A stretch of DNA of 27,827 nt from Bacillota bacterium (GTDB lineage: Bacteria > Bacillota_A > Clostridia > DSM-8532): positions 1 through 27,827 of the forward strand of contig JAFADM010000240.1 of NCBI GenBank assembly GCA_023424865.1, read 5' to 3'. Positions within the stretch are counted from its first letter, which is position 1. Every line of letters begins with the position of its first letter. Below the pieces are notes generated by a model, which had not been told where the DNA came from, searched no databases, and was given only the letters and a program-made list of their open reading frames with translations. This document shows positions 7,256-14,620 of the stretch, piece after piece. A program made the position numbers and the translations under genes.

Positions 7256-8116
7256 TTACTTTTTCTTGGCCACAGGAAGCCAGACCTGGGATTTATAATT
7301 CGGTGAGGCTTGATCACCGTCAGTATAAACCTCTATGTCGGGTGCATCCGCGTATTCATAACCCGAAGCAGGCAGCCATTCGGTTACAATCCGCTTCTGG
7401 AGCTCCTGCATAGCCCCCGGCAAGGGGCCTGCGCATTCAAAAACTGCCCAGGTTCCCGCCGGTAGGGTGTATTCCTCAAAGCCTACGGGTAAAGGCTTGT
7501 CCGTTGCAGCGGCAATGTAGTAGTCGAAATCCTTGCCGTTGTTGCAGGTGCTTACGCCCAAAAGTCCGAAGGGCGGGAGGTTCATGAGGCCGGCGATCCC
7601 AGGTATAAGGCCCTGTTGGGTTGTTTTTTGCCAGAACAGAGGTACCTTTGCGAAATTTTCCTCAATATGAAAGGCCATGTGCTCCCGGACACCCACAATT
7701 CGAAAAGCAGCTTTGCTTTCAATGCGGTAGGTCATTTCCTCAGCGCCTTTTATCGAGAGTGTAAAGCTAACCCTTGGGAAGGCCTTAAGGAGCCGGCCCT
7801 CGCTTCTGGCGGCGGATGGGGAGATGCCGTGTACGCTTTGAAAAGCGCGTGTAAAGGCTGTGGGAGATTCATAGCCGTATTTAAGCGCAAGATCAATTAT
7901 TTTTGTATCGCTGGTTTGCAGCTCAAAAGCAGCGGCGGTCATTCGCCGCCTTCGTATATATTCCGAGAGAGGAACTCCCGCAATATAGGAAAACATTCTT
8001 TGAAAATGATAGACCGAGCAGCATGCATGTCTTGCCGCCTCATCAAAGCTTACTGTTCCGTCCAGCCTGCCTTCAATATAATCAATGGCACTGTTGAGTT
8101 TTTCAAGCCATTCCAT
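7256..8116 (-). CDS. AraC family regulator with GyrI-like effector domain
   Basis: A 286-residue regulator of the Rob/SoxS-plus-effector type. The AraC DNA-binding domain comes first (about residues 8-105), with FDEAARHACCSVYHFQRMFSYIAGVPLSEYIRRRR and KYGYESPTAFTRAFQSVHGISPSAAR showing both helix-turn-helix units. The GyrI-like (SOUL/AraC effector-binding) domain follows at about 128-283, recognisable by FRIVGVREHMAFHIEENF, the LGVSTC stretch, PAGTWAVFECAGPLPGAMQEL and a closing DIEVYTDG. This domain binds hydrophobic or cationic small molecules in related proteins. The start has a strong GGGAGGTGA 4 bases before the ATG. It stands between the MetE-like gene and the divergent transporter operon and might regulate either; neither link is shown directly. 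Confidence 0.88.
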   Translation of the reverse strand: MEWLEKLNSAIDYIEGRLDGTVSFDEAARHACCSVYHFQRMFSYIAGVPLSEYIRRRRMTAAAFELQTSDTKIIDLALKYGYESPTAFTRAFQSVHGISPSAARSEGRLLKAFPRVSFTLSIKGAEEMTYRIESKAAFRIVGVREHMAFHIEENFAKVPLFWQKTTQQGLIPGIAGLMNLPPFGLLGVSTCNNGKDFDYYIAAATDKPLPVGFEEYTLPAGTWAVFECAGPLPGAMQELQKRIVTEWLPASGYEYADAPDIEVYTDGDQASPNYKSQVWLPVAKKK

Positions 8117-8199
8117 TGCATCACCTCCCGACTATTATAGTTTAGCATGAAGGAAAAAAACAGCCTTGATACAGGGCTTGTATTTTTATTCACAAGCTA

Positions 8200-8228
8200 T
8201 TGACAAGGAAGAATGAATAAACTATGAT
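8200..8228 (+). promoter_or_regulatory. Strong promoter of the seven-gene transport and Fe-S operon
   Basis: TTGACA (8200-8205) and TATGAT (8223-8228) are separated by 17 bases. The expected start near 8235 leaves a leader of about 98 bases before the first ATG. No other comparably good promoter was noticed between here and 14620. Confidence 0.75.
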
Positions 8229-8234
8229 AAATAA

Positions 8235-8270
8235 AACATAGTAATCTTATATAATTAATATGTTATATAA
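8235..8270 (+). promoter_or_regulatory. Inverted repeat at the transcription start, possible operator
   Basis: AACATAGTAAT (8235-8245) and ATTAATATGTT (8254-8264) form 11-base arms with one mismatch around an 8-base gap. The self-complementary octamer TTATATAA occurs twice, at 8247-8254 and 8263-8270, 16 bases apart. The position right at the expected start suggests a repressor site. The regulator is not known; the AraC/GyrI-like gene next door is a candidate. Confidence 0.4.
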
Positions 8271-8332
8271 ACTCAGTAAATCCAAGTTGATTTTTATGAA
8301 ACGTTCTTATTCACTAAGAAGGGAGTGCTGGT

Positions 8333-8749
8333 ATGAAAAGTGTAAAGCATGTGGTATTTAGCATCATTTTCCTTGTCGCCGGTCTTTTAATTGCCTTAGG
8401 TCCCCAGTTTATTTTTAAGATTTGCGATCAGCATCACGGAGAAATTACGAACTGCTTTTGGACAGCCCGTGCTTTACTGGGGACAGGAATACTTATTGCA
8501 CTTTTGGGAATTTTGAGCCTGCTATTTAAGAATACCGGCATTCTTACCGGCTTAAGCATCTCCATCCTGCTTAACAGCCTTTTGGCTTTTCTTATCTCCA
8601 ACGTGCTCATCGGCATGTGTGAACATTCCACTATGGACTGCCGGCTTATAACCCTTCCTGTGCTCAATGTTATTTCCATTCCGTTAATTGTTCTTGCGGC
8701 GGTACATGTTTACCTGTTAAGCCGGAGCCTTCGGAAGGAGGAAGCTTAG
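8333..8749 (+). CDS. DUF4418 family membrane protein
   Basis: A 138-residue integral membrane protein with four predicted membrane helices (about residues 8-25, 45-65, 70-95 and 108-130). It matches the DUF4418 family, whose function is not established. Features expected of the family are four cysteines (C31, C41, C96, C103), arranged as KICDQHHGEITNCFWTARA before helix 2 and GMCEHSTMDCRL between helices 3 and 4. Helix topology places both cysteine-containing loops on the same side of the membrane, where with H34, H35 and H98 they could form disulfides or bind a metal; this is inference. The ATG has AAGGGAG upstream. It is the first gene of the operon and is followed after one base by an FtsX-like permease gene, so it is probably a partner of that transporter. 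Confidence 0.82.
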   Translation: MKSVKHVVFSIIFLVAGLLIALGPQFIFKICDQHHGEITNCFWTARALLGTGILIALLGILSLLFKNTGILTGLSISILLNSLLAFLISNVLIGMCEHSTMDCRLITLPVLNVISIPLIVLAAVHVYLLSRSLRKEEA

Positions 8750-8750
8750 G

Positions 8751-9959
8751 ATGCGCCTGCCACATCTGGGCGTCCTGGATCTTTCTCGGAAAAACCTTCG
8801 TCAAAGGCCTTACAGGAGCATCTGTTTGACTGCAATTGTAGCATTGCTTTCATTTTTACTTATTGTAAGCGGCATTCTTGCTTATGGCCTTGCAAACGGC
8901 ATGAAGAGCGTTTCTGATAGACTGGGCGCCGACGTCCTCATTGTTCCCAAGGGCTATGACAAAAAGACGGAGGGTGCTCTTCTCAGGGGAGAACCCAGCG
9001 CGTTTTACATAAGTGCTGAGGATTCGTATAAGATTTTGAAGGGCAGTGATTTTGAAAAGGTTTCTCCACAGCTGTTTATAACCTCCATGGACTCGGATCA
9101 TTGCGCTTTTCCTGTTCAGCTCATCGGTTATGATCCCGAGACGGATTTTGTTATTGCTCCCTGGATAGCCACTGCCACCCCCAAGGCCCTGGAGCTTCGG
9201 GAAATCGTGGCAGGAGCCAATATACAGGCCGAGGTGGGCGACGAGCTGCTTTTCTTCAATACAAAATACCGGGTGGTGGCAAAGCTTCATAACACGGGTA
9301 TGGGATTTGATACCTCCGTCTTTTTCAATATGGAAACGGCCAGAGAAGCCCTGGACGAATATCTGTACTACTCAGGGACGGAGATACCCGATAAGGCCAG
9401 GGCTGTATCTGTTCTGACGGCGGATATTAAAGGCGGCTACACCACCGAATTTCAGCGCTCCATAAATGACAAGTACAGAAATAGTGGCGTTGAATTTGTC
9501 TATACAAAAAATCTTATTGGCACCGTATCCCGCAATATAAGTACTCTTCTGACCTACAGTGTGGTGATACTGGCTATTTTATGGCTCATTGCCATAGGCG
9601 TTCTTTCCATTGTTTTTTCCGTTATGCTCAATGAAAGAAAACGGGAGTTTGCTGTTTATCGGGCGCTGGGCTCCTCAAGGCGGTGGCTTACCCGAATGCT
9701 ATTAACGGAGACAGCACTTGTCAGCCTGGCAGGCGCCCTTTTAGGTGCGGTTAGCTTTTTAATGCTGGGCTATTCCTTTAAGGGACTTTTTCAAAGAGAA
9801 ATGGATTTGCCCTATGTTCTGCCCGGTTCGGCCATGCTGCTGCTTCTGTTATTGGGAGGATTCCTTTTATCCTTTGTCACAGGGCTTCTTACCTCGCTGG
9901 CATCCTCTGTGAGGATCGGCAAGGTAGCGGAAACAGCCCTTAAGCCGGGAGGTTTTTGA
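8751..9959 (+). CDS. FtsX/MacB-type ABC transporter permease
   Basis: A 402-residue permease with the topology of the type VII (MacB/LolC/FtsX) group. There is one N-terminal membrane helix at about residues 26-47, a large extracytoplasmic domain of some 215 residues, then three helices at about 265-290, 318-340 and 360-385. The start of the extracytoplasmic domain, DRLGADVLIVPKGYDKKTEGALLRG, resembles MacB periplasmic core domains. The FtsX signature region ALGSSRRWLTRMLLTETALVSLAGALLGA lies between helices 2 and 3. Such systems couple ATP hydrolysis to mechanical work at the outer membrane face or to export, rather than classical import. AAGGAGG precedes the ATG inside the end of the DUF4418 gene, and the ATPase gene follows 3 bases later. 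Confidence 0.88.
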   Translation: MRLPHLGVLDLSRKNLRQRPYRSICLTAIVALLSFLLIVSGILAYGLANGMKSVSDRLGADVLIVPKGYDKKTEGALLRGEPSAFYISAEDSYKILKGSDFEKVSPQLFITSMDSDHCAFPVQLIGYDPETDFVIAPWIATATPKALELREIVAGANIQAEVGDELLFFNTKYRVVAKLHNTGMGFDTSVFFNMETAREALDEYLYYSGTEIPDKARAVSVLTADIKGGYTTEFQRSINDKYRNSGVEFVYTKNLIGTVSRNISTLLTYSVVILAILWLIAIGVLSIVFSVMLNERKREFAVYRALGSSRRWLTRMLLTETALVSLAGALLGAVSFLMLGYSFKGLFQREMDLPYVLPGSAMLLLLLLGGFLLSFVTGLLTSLASSVRIGKVAETALKPGGF

Positions 9960-9962
9960 TAA

Positions 9963-10634
9963 ATGCTTTTGAAGACCAATGAACTCACAAAGGAATACAA
10001 GCGGAGCGGCAAAAGCTTCAGTGCGGTGGAAAAGGTAAGCCTCACCGTAAATGACGGTGATTTTATTCTCATTACGGGACGCTCCGGAAGCGGAAAAAGT
10101 ACCCTGTTAAATTTGCTGGTGGGCCTTATCCGTCCAACCCGGGGTTCGGTTTTGTTTGAGGAAAAAAGCTTATTTGATGGGAAGGATGAGGAACTGTCCC
10201 TCCTTCGAAATAAGCGAATAGGTTATATACCCCAGGGCCAGAGCCTTTTGCCCAACCTGACGGCATTGGATAATGTGCTTTTGCCCTTCAGAATTTATAA
10301 AGTAAAGGGTGAGCCGGAAAAAAGAGCCGGGGAGCTGCTTGAAAAGATGGGCATCGCCCATTTAACCTCCTCCTTCCCCGAAGAGCTTTCGGGAGGAGAG
10401 CTTCGCAGGGTCACTATTGCCCGGGCACTTATTAACTCGCCGTCCCTCCTTGTTGCGGATGAACCCACCGGGGATCTGGATCCTCAAACAAGCGGGGAGG
10501 TTATGAAGCTCTTTGAGGAAGTGGCCAAAAGCGGCATAGCTGTTGTACTTGTAACCCATGATCCTGACGTTGTGCGGTTTGGAAACCGCCATCTATGCAT
10601 GGATGGCGGCCGCCTGACCACCCCCATAGATTAA
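9963..10634 (+). CDS. LolD/MacB-type ABC transporter ATP-binding protein
   Basis: A 223-residue ATPase, the usual size for the LolD/MacB group. Motifs in order are Walker A GRSGSGKST (39-47), Q-loop glutamine at 91, signature LSGGE (142-146), Walker B LLVADEPTGDLD (162-173) and the switch histidine in VTHD (H199). The phrase ADEPTGDLD is diagnostic of this group and separates it from importer ATPases. It follows the FtsX-like permease by 3 bases and should form its nucleotide-binding partner as a homodimer. The 32-base gap to the next ATPase gene has no terminator, so the operon appears to continue. Nothing unusual was seen in the catalytic residues. Confidence 0.9.
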   Translation: MLLKTNELTKEYKRSGKSFSAVEKVSLTVNDGDFILITGRSGSGKSTLLNLLVGLIRPTRGSVLFEEKSLFDGKDEELSLLRNKRIGYIPQGQSLLPNLTALDNVLLPFRIYKVKGEPEKRAGELLEKMGIAHLTSSFPEELSGGELRRVTIARALINSPSLLVADEPTGDLDPQTSGEVMKLFEEVAKSGIAVVLVTHDPDVVRFGNRHLCMDGGRLTTPID

Positions 10635-10666
10635 CCTCATGGCCCTGGTTGAAAGGAGATGGAAAA

Positions 10667-11575
10667 ATGCTGAATAAAGCAGAAAACAGGAATAAAACGG
10701 CTCATGCTGCTCCAAGTGACGGAGATAACGGCAAAATTGTTCTCAAGAATCTGAAGCAAGTGTACTATGTTCGCAATCAAGCTAAAAAAAGAGTAGAAGA
10801 ATTTGTAGCCCTGGAGGATTTTACCCTTTCCATTCAGGACGGTGAATTTGTGGCCATAGTAGGGCCCTCGGGGTGCGGAAAATCAACCCTTTTGGATATT
10901 GTCTCCGGACTTGCCAAATCCGAAGGCGGCCAAATTTATATTGACGGCAAGCTTGTAACCGGCCCGGCCCTGGACAGAGGCTTCATCATGCAGGGCTATG
11001 CCCTCTTTCCCTGGCGCACCACAAAGCGCAATGTGGAGTATGGCCTCGAAGTTAAAGGCGTACCTAAAAAGCAAAGAGAGCCTATTGTGAAGAAATTTAT
11101 CGAGCTGGTGGGCTTAAACGGTTTTGAGGACCGCTATCCCAATGAATTGTCCGGCGGTATGCGCCAAAGGGTGGCTATAGCCCGCTCCCTTGCCTACGGG
11201 CCTCAGGTTTTACTTATGGATGAACCCTTTGCGGCAGTGGATGTCCAAACAAGGGAAACCCTTCAGGATGAGCTTTTACGCATATGGGAGAAAACCAGGA
11301 AAACCATTTTGTTTGTAACCCACAGTATTGAAGAGGCTGTTTTGCTTGCAGACAAGGTGGTTGTCATGACTAAAAGGCCCGGAAGAATAAAACGAATTAT
11401 TGATGTTAATCTGCCTCGGCCCCGCACTGCGGGCGACATGCGGGCCTCATCGGATTATGCCTCCTTAACACGCCATATCTGGGAAATTTTAAATGATGTG
11501 GATCCTGTAAAGCCGCAGAAAGAGGAAAAGGCGATCGTTAATGAAATCCTGGCGCGTTCTTTATTAAGTACATAA
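10667..11575 (+). CDS. SsuB/TauB/NrtD-type ABC importer ATP-binding protein
   Basis: A 302-residue ATPase of the nitrate/sulfonate/taurine importer group. Walker A is GPSGCGKST (66-74), the Q-loop is FIMQ (Q109) followed by LFPWRT, a hallmark of this group, the signature is LSGGMRQR (161-168), Walker B is VLLMDEP (181-187) and the switch histidine is in VTHS (H219). The ATG at 10667 has AAAGGAG upstream; a longer reading to 10595 would overlap the previous gene and has no support. There is an unusual polar N-terminal extension of about 22 residues, and a C-terminal tail of about 45 residues after the ATPase core. It forms an importer with the lipoprotein and permease genes that follow. Confidence 0.9.
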   Translation: MLNKAENRNKTAHAAPSDGDNGKIVLKNLKQVYYVRNQAKKRVEEFVALEDFTLSIQDGEFVAIVGPSGCGKSTLLDIVSGLAKSEGGQIYIDGKLVTGPALDRGFIMQGYALFPWRTTKRNVEYGLEVKGVPKKQREPIVKKFIELVGLNGFEDRYPNELSGGMRQRVAIARSLAYGPQVLLMDEPFAAVDVQTRETLQDELLRIWEKTRKTILFVTHSIEEAVLLADKVVVMTKRPGRIKRIIDVNLPRPRTAGDMRASSDYASLTRHIWEILNDVDPVKPQKEEKAIVNEILARSLLST

Positions 11576-11620
11576 ACACATGGGTTGTGCACGACGATCT
11601 GCACGGAAAGGGAGACTTAA

Positions 11621-12736
11621 ATGAAAACATTAAACAGAAAAAAACGCAGCACAAAAAGGAGAATGACTCTATTGGGCGTGATTGCCTGTATGTCGGTTAT
11701 CACATTGTCCGGATGCGGTTCTTCCTCAAACGAACCTGTTAATGCCGGCCAAAGCCCGGATCCAACCGTCAGCGCGGCCCCTTCAAGCAGTCCGGAAGCC
11801 TCCGAGCCCGCAGTAAAAGAAGTGTTTACCCTCAAATGCGTAACACAGACCACCTTCAGTGAAACCATCATCGCCGATAAGCTGGGCTTCTTTGAGGATG
11901 AAGGCATTAAGATTGAATATGTAGGCTCCCTGGGACAGGGGGTAACCCAGTTCCAGGCCATTGAACAGGGAATCATCGATGTGTTCACCCAGGGTCATCC
12001 CTCTTCCATCGCCCAGGCCCGGCTTGCAGGAATAAAGGTTAAGCAGGTTGCACCCGGTTTTGTGGATGCGCCGGATAACCCTCACATCATGTATCTGGTT
12101 AAGGATGACAGCCCCATTCAGACCCTTGACGATCTGATAGGCAAAAAGGTGGGCATCAGCTTCATCGGACCCTGCACCAACGGTTATATTGAATACTATC
12201 TGGAAAGCAAGGGGCTGGATCCCGAATCCGTTGAGTTTATAACCCTTACACAGCCGGGGCAGGCTGAGCAGGCTGTTACTCTGGGGCAAATTGACGTTAC
12301 CACCTCACACACACCCTATGGCGGCGTCGCACTCAACCAGGGCGGCGTACGTCTCCTGGCAACAAGCTGGGATATTTTTCAGAGTCCTGGAGCAGGCTTT
12401 GCTGCCCGCGGTTTTTCCGACCGGTTTATAGAGGCGCATCCGGATATCGTTCAGGGCTATGTCAACGCCATGTACCGGGCCAGAGTATTTATGGAAGCCA
12501 ATCTGGAATATGCCAAGGAAGTGGGCGCCGAATACCTTGAGCTGGAGCCGGAGGAGGTTAGCTCCAACAGCTATGATCAGAGCAAAAACATTAATCCTCA
12601 ATATGTGGAAGAGTGGTTTACGATTGCGGAGAAGATTGGTCTTTGGAACACGGGAGATATTAAACCGGAGGAAGTGTATACCAATGACTTTGTTCCCAAA
12701 GATGTTCCCGCATCCGACGCCGCTATTGGAAAATAA
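11621..12736 (+). CDS. SsuA/NMT1-type substrate-binding lipoprotein
   Basis: A 371-residue solute-binding protein. It starts with a lipoprotein signal peptide: basic residues, a hydrophobic stretch and the lipobox LSGC with C32 as the lipid-modified cysteine. A serine/proline-rich linker runs to about residue 65. The binding domain (about 69-360) has the NMT1/SsuA pattern: a first strand FTLKCVTQTTFSETIIADKLGFFEDEGIKIEYV, then QFQAIEQGIIDV, then a second-lobe LDDLIGKKVGISFIGPCTNGYIEYYLESKG. Relatives bind sulfonates, nitrate, pyrimidine precursors of thiamine, or aromatic acids. The ligand here is unknown; acidic and aromatic residues do not settle it. AAGGGAG precedes the ATG, and the permease gene follows after 3 bases. 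Confidence 0.88.
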   Translation: MKTLNRKKRSTKRRMTLLGVIACMSVITLSGCGSSSNEPVNAGQSPDPTVSAAPSSSPEASEPAVKEVFTLKCVTQTTFSETIIADKLGFFEDEGIKIEYVGSLGQGVTQFQAIEQGIIDVFTQGHPSSIAQARLAGIKVKQVAPGFVDAPDNPHIMYLVKDDSPIQTLDDLIGKKVGISFIGPCTNGYIEYYLESKGLDPESVEFITLTQPGQAEQAVTLGQIDVTTSHTPYGGVALNQGGVRLLATSWDIFQSPGAGFAARGFSDRFIEAHPDIVQGYVNAMYRARVFMEANLEYAKEVGAEYLELEPEEVSSNSYDQSKNINPQYVEEWFTIAEKIGLWNTGDIKPEEVYTNDFVPKDVPASDAAIGK

Positions 12737-12739
12737 GCG

Positions 12740-13525
12740 ATGAAAAAGGTATTTAAATTTTTTCAAACCCTGTTTAAATCCAGTTTTGCCATTATCCTTT
12801 TTCTTCTCCTGTGGGAAATCTGCGGCAGACTGGGATTTCTGGTAAACCCGCTGTTTCTGCCGCCCTTTTCCAAGGTACTGAAGGCGCTGTTCCAAATTGC
12901 TGCCAGCGGTAAGCTCTGGCAGCACCTCTCCATAAGCCTTTGGCGGTCCCTTAGCGGGTTTACGCTGGGGATGCTGGTTGCCGTTCCTCTGGGCTTGACC
13001 ATTGGCTGGTTCAAGGGGCTTGGGGCTTTTCTGAACCCCTTGCTCCAGCTCTTCCGGAATATGCCCACCCTTGCGCTCCTGCCGGTGTTTGTCATGTTTT
13101 TCGGTATCGGTGAATTTTCCAAAACCATGGTTATTTTATGGGGCGTGCTGTGGGCAACCCTTTTAAATACCGTTTCAGGAGTGCGCAATGTGGATCCTCA
13201 GCTTATCAAGGCCGCCCGCTCCATGGGTGTCGGGCCCCTGAGACTGTTTTGGACGGTGGTGCTGCCTGCGTCCCTGCCTTATATTTTCGCCGGTATGCGA
13301 ATATCGGCCACCGTATCCATTCTCATTCTGATTGCCGCCGAAATGATGGGAGCCAATAAAGGCTTGGGGTATGCTCTTTTCTTCTACCAATCCAATTTTA
13401 AGGTGGCGGAAATGTATGCCATGCTGGTGGTTATGGCCTTGCTTGGTGTAACTCTTAATTTTGCCCTTGAAAAGGTGGAAAAACGGAATTTCCGCTGGCG
13501 TGACGGAGCGGGCAAAAATGAGTAA
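12740..13525 (+). CDS. SsuC/TauC-type ABC importer permease
   Basis: A 261-residue permease with about six membrane helices, the normal length for the family. The coupling (EAA) loop is AARSMGVGPLRLFWTVVLPA at residues 158-177, followed by SLPYIFAGMRI, as in SsuC and TauC. An N-terminal helix is at about 14-30. There is only a weak ribosome binding site, but the start is 3 bases after the stop of the binding-protein gene, so translation is probably coupled. It should form a homodimer channel with two copies of the upstream SsuB-type ATPase. The gap to the Fe-S gene is 87 bases with no terminator seen. Confidence 0.9.
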   Translation: MKKVFKFFQTLFKSSFAIILFLLLWEICGRLGFLVNPLFLPPFSKVLKALFQIAASGKLWQHLSISLWRSLSGFTLGMLVAVPLGLTIGWFKGLGAFLNPLLQLFRNMPTLALLPVFVMFFGIGEFSKTMVILWGVLWATLLNTVSGVRNVDPQLIKAARSMGVGPLRLFWTVVLPASLPYIFAGMRISATVSILILIAAEMMGANKGLGYALFFYQSNFKVAEMYAMLVVMALLGVTLNFALEKVEKRNFRWRDGAGKNE

Positions 13526-13612
13526 TCCCGGTCCCTCTGCCATTTCGCCCTATTGTTTTTCTCCCAATTCATTTTTATTTTATCACTCAATCAGGTTAAG
13601 GAAGGTGATAAC

Positions 13613-14620
13613 ATGTTAACCTCAGAAGCGGTAAAAGTTGATTCCAGGTTAACCTCAGAAGCTGTCAAAAGAGCTGCCCGTGAATTTGGGGCCGACCTTG
13701 TAGGCATCGGTTCCATTGACAGGTGGGAGAACGCTCCCTATGAAAACCATCCCCGGGCCATTATGCCCAGAGCCCGCTCCGTTATTTGCATTGGCTTTCG
13801 CATTCCCAGAGGCTCCTTCCGCGGCGTGGAGGAGGGAACCTATTACAGCTCCTATACGCTGACGGGTTTCTCTGATATTAATAATTATCTTGCCCCCGGG
13901 GTGCAGCGCAAGCTGGCCAATTTTATTGAAGACTATGGCTATGAGGCCTCTACGGTGATGTACAACAGCGGAAGGCTGACCACTCCCCCGGGAAAGCCTG
14001 CCTTAAACAGGGACGGAACGGAAAAGCCCCGGCCGGACGTCTTTATTAACTTCCGCATCGCAGGCGTTTTGTGCGGTGTGGGACAAATTGGACTCAGCCG
14101 GGTATTGCTTACCCCGGAATTCGGCCCTGCCCAGCGCATTTTTCTTCTTGTTACAGAGGCTCCCCTGGAGCCGGATCCTCTGTTGCAGGAGCCTCTTTGC
14201 GACGGCTGCCGCGAATGTGTCCGCCAATGTCCCGGGAAAGCCATTGACGCCACTGAGAAGGATGATGTGGACATACCCGGTGTCACCTATATCAAGCGCT
14301 TTAAGCTGGATGACGCCAAATGCGCCCTTATCCATGGCAGCGGGGCTTTAAGCCCGTTTGCGTCGGATGAAGTTAATGCCTATGCCCAAAACATTATTGA
14401 CGGCTCCAAAACTCATACGGCAGACGGTCAGCTCCGGCCCGGTCGTGAGGAAATAGTAAAAAATGTAAACAATAAGGTAGGGTATGCGGTTAATGCTCAG
14501 AATTATTTCCATTCTCCCGCCGGTTTGTGTGCGGGCATGGGGTGTATGCGAGCCTGCCTGGCCCATCTTGAAAAAAGAGGAAGGCTTAAGCGGAAGTTTC
14601 ATGAGCCCTTCAGGGAGTAA
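13613..14620 (+). CDS. Reductive-dehalogenase/QueG-like 4Fe-4S protein
   Basis: A 335-residue cytoplasmic protein of the superfamily that includes reductive dehalogenases and epoxyqueuosine reductase. The N-terminal AAREFGADLVGIGSIDRW (21-38) and the central GVGQIGLSRVLLTPEFGPA (155-173) fit the corrinoid-binding part of dehalogenases. The first cluster site is C196, C199, C202, C206 (C-x2-C-x2-C-x3-CP). The second group is C237, C306, C311 and C315 (CAGMGCMRAC), wider spaced than in QueG. There is no Tat signal and no RdhB-like anchor gene, so it is not a classical respiratory dehalogenase. The ATG at 13613 has GGAAGGTGA upstream. It ends the operon and overlaps the convergent MocR gene by 22 bases. 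It may reduce the compound brought in by the importer. A role in queuosine is less likely given this context and the altered second cluster. Confidence 0.75.
   Translation: MLTSEAVKVDSRLTSEAVKRAAREFGADLVGIGSIDRWENAPYENHPRAIMPRARSVICIGFRIPRGSFRGVEEGTYYSSYTLTGFSDINNYLAPGVQRKLANFIEDYGYEASTVMYNSGRLTTPPGKPALNRDGTEKPRPDVFINFRIAGVLCGVGQIGLSRVLLTPEFGPAQRIFLLVTEAPLEPDPLLQEPLCDGCRECVRQCPGKAIDATEKDDVDIPGVTYIKRFKLDDAKCALIHGSGALSPFASDEVNAYAQNIIDGSKTHTADGQLRPGREEIVKNVNNKVGYAVNAQNYFHSPAGLCAGMGCMRACLAHLEKRGRLKRKFHEPFRE
13615..13662 (+). repeat. 33-bp internal duplication at the 5' end of the Fe-S gene
   Basis: GTTAACCTCAGAAGC occurs at 13615-13629 and again at 13648-13662, a 33-base in-frame step. As a result the heptapeptide LTSEAVK appears twice at residues 2-8 and 13-19. 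It looks like a recent tandem duplication at the N-terminus. Confidence 0.7.

Noticed and set aside
8134..8139. TATAAT on the minus strand as -10 box of the AraC/GyrI-like gene
   Set aside because: It lies only 4 bases from the ribosome binding site, so the start would fall inside it; no good -35 was seen.
7616..8140. Plus-strand open frame of 174 codons opposite the AraC/GyrI-like gene
   Set aside because: Antisense shadow of a gene with clear domains; the residues show no family pattern.
11783..12925. Two long minus-strand open frames opposite the binding protein and permease genes
   Set aside because: Both are antisense to genes with a lipobox and EAA loop; no motifs or start signals of their own.
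8333..14620. Classical respiratory reductive dehalogenase operon
   Set aside because: No Tat signal, no RdhB anchor and no CRP-type RdhK regulator; the Fe-S protein is short and lies beside importer genes.
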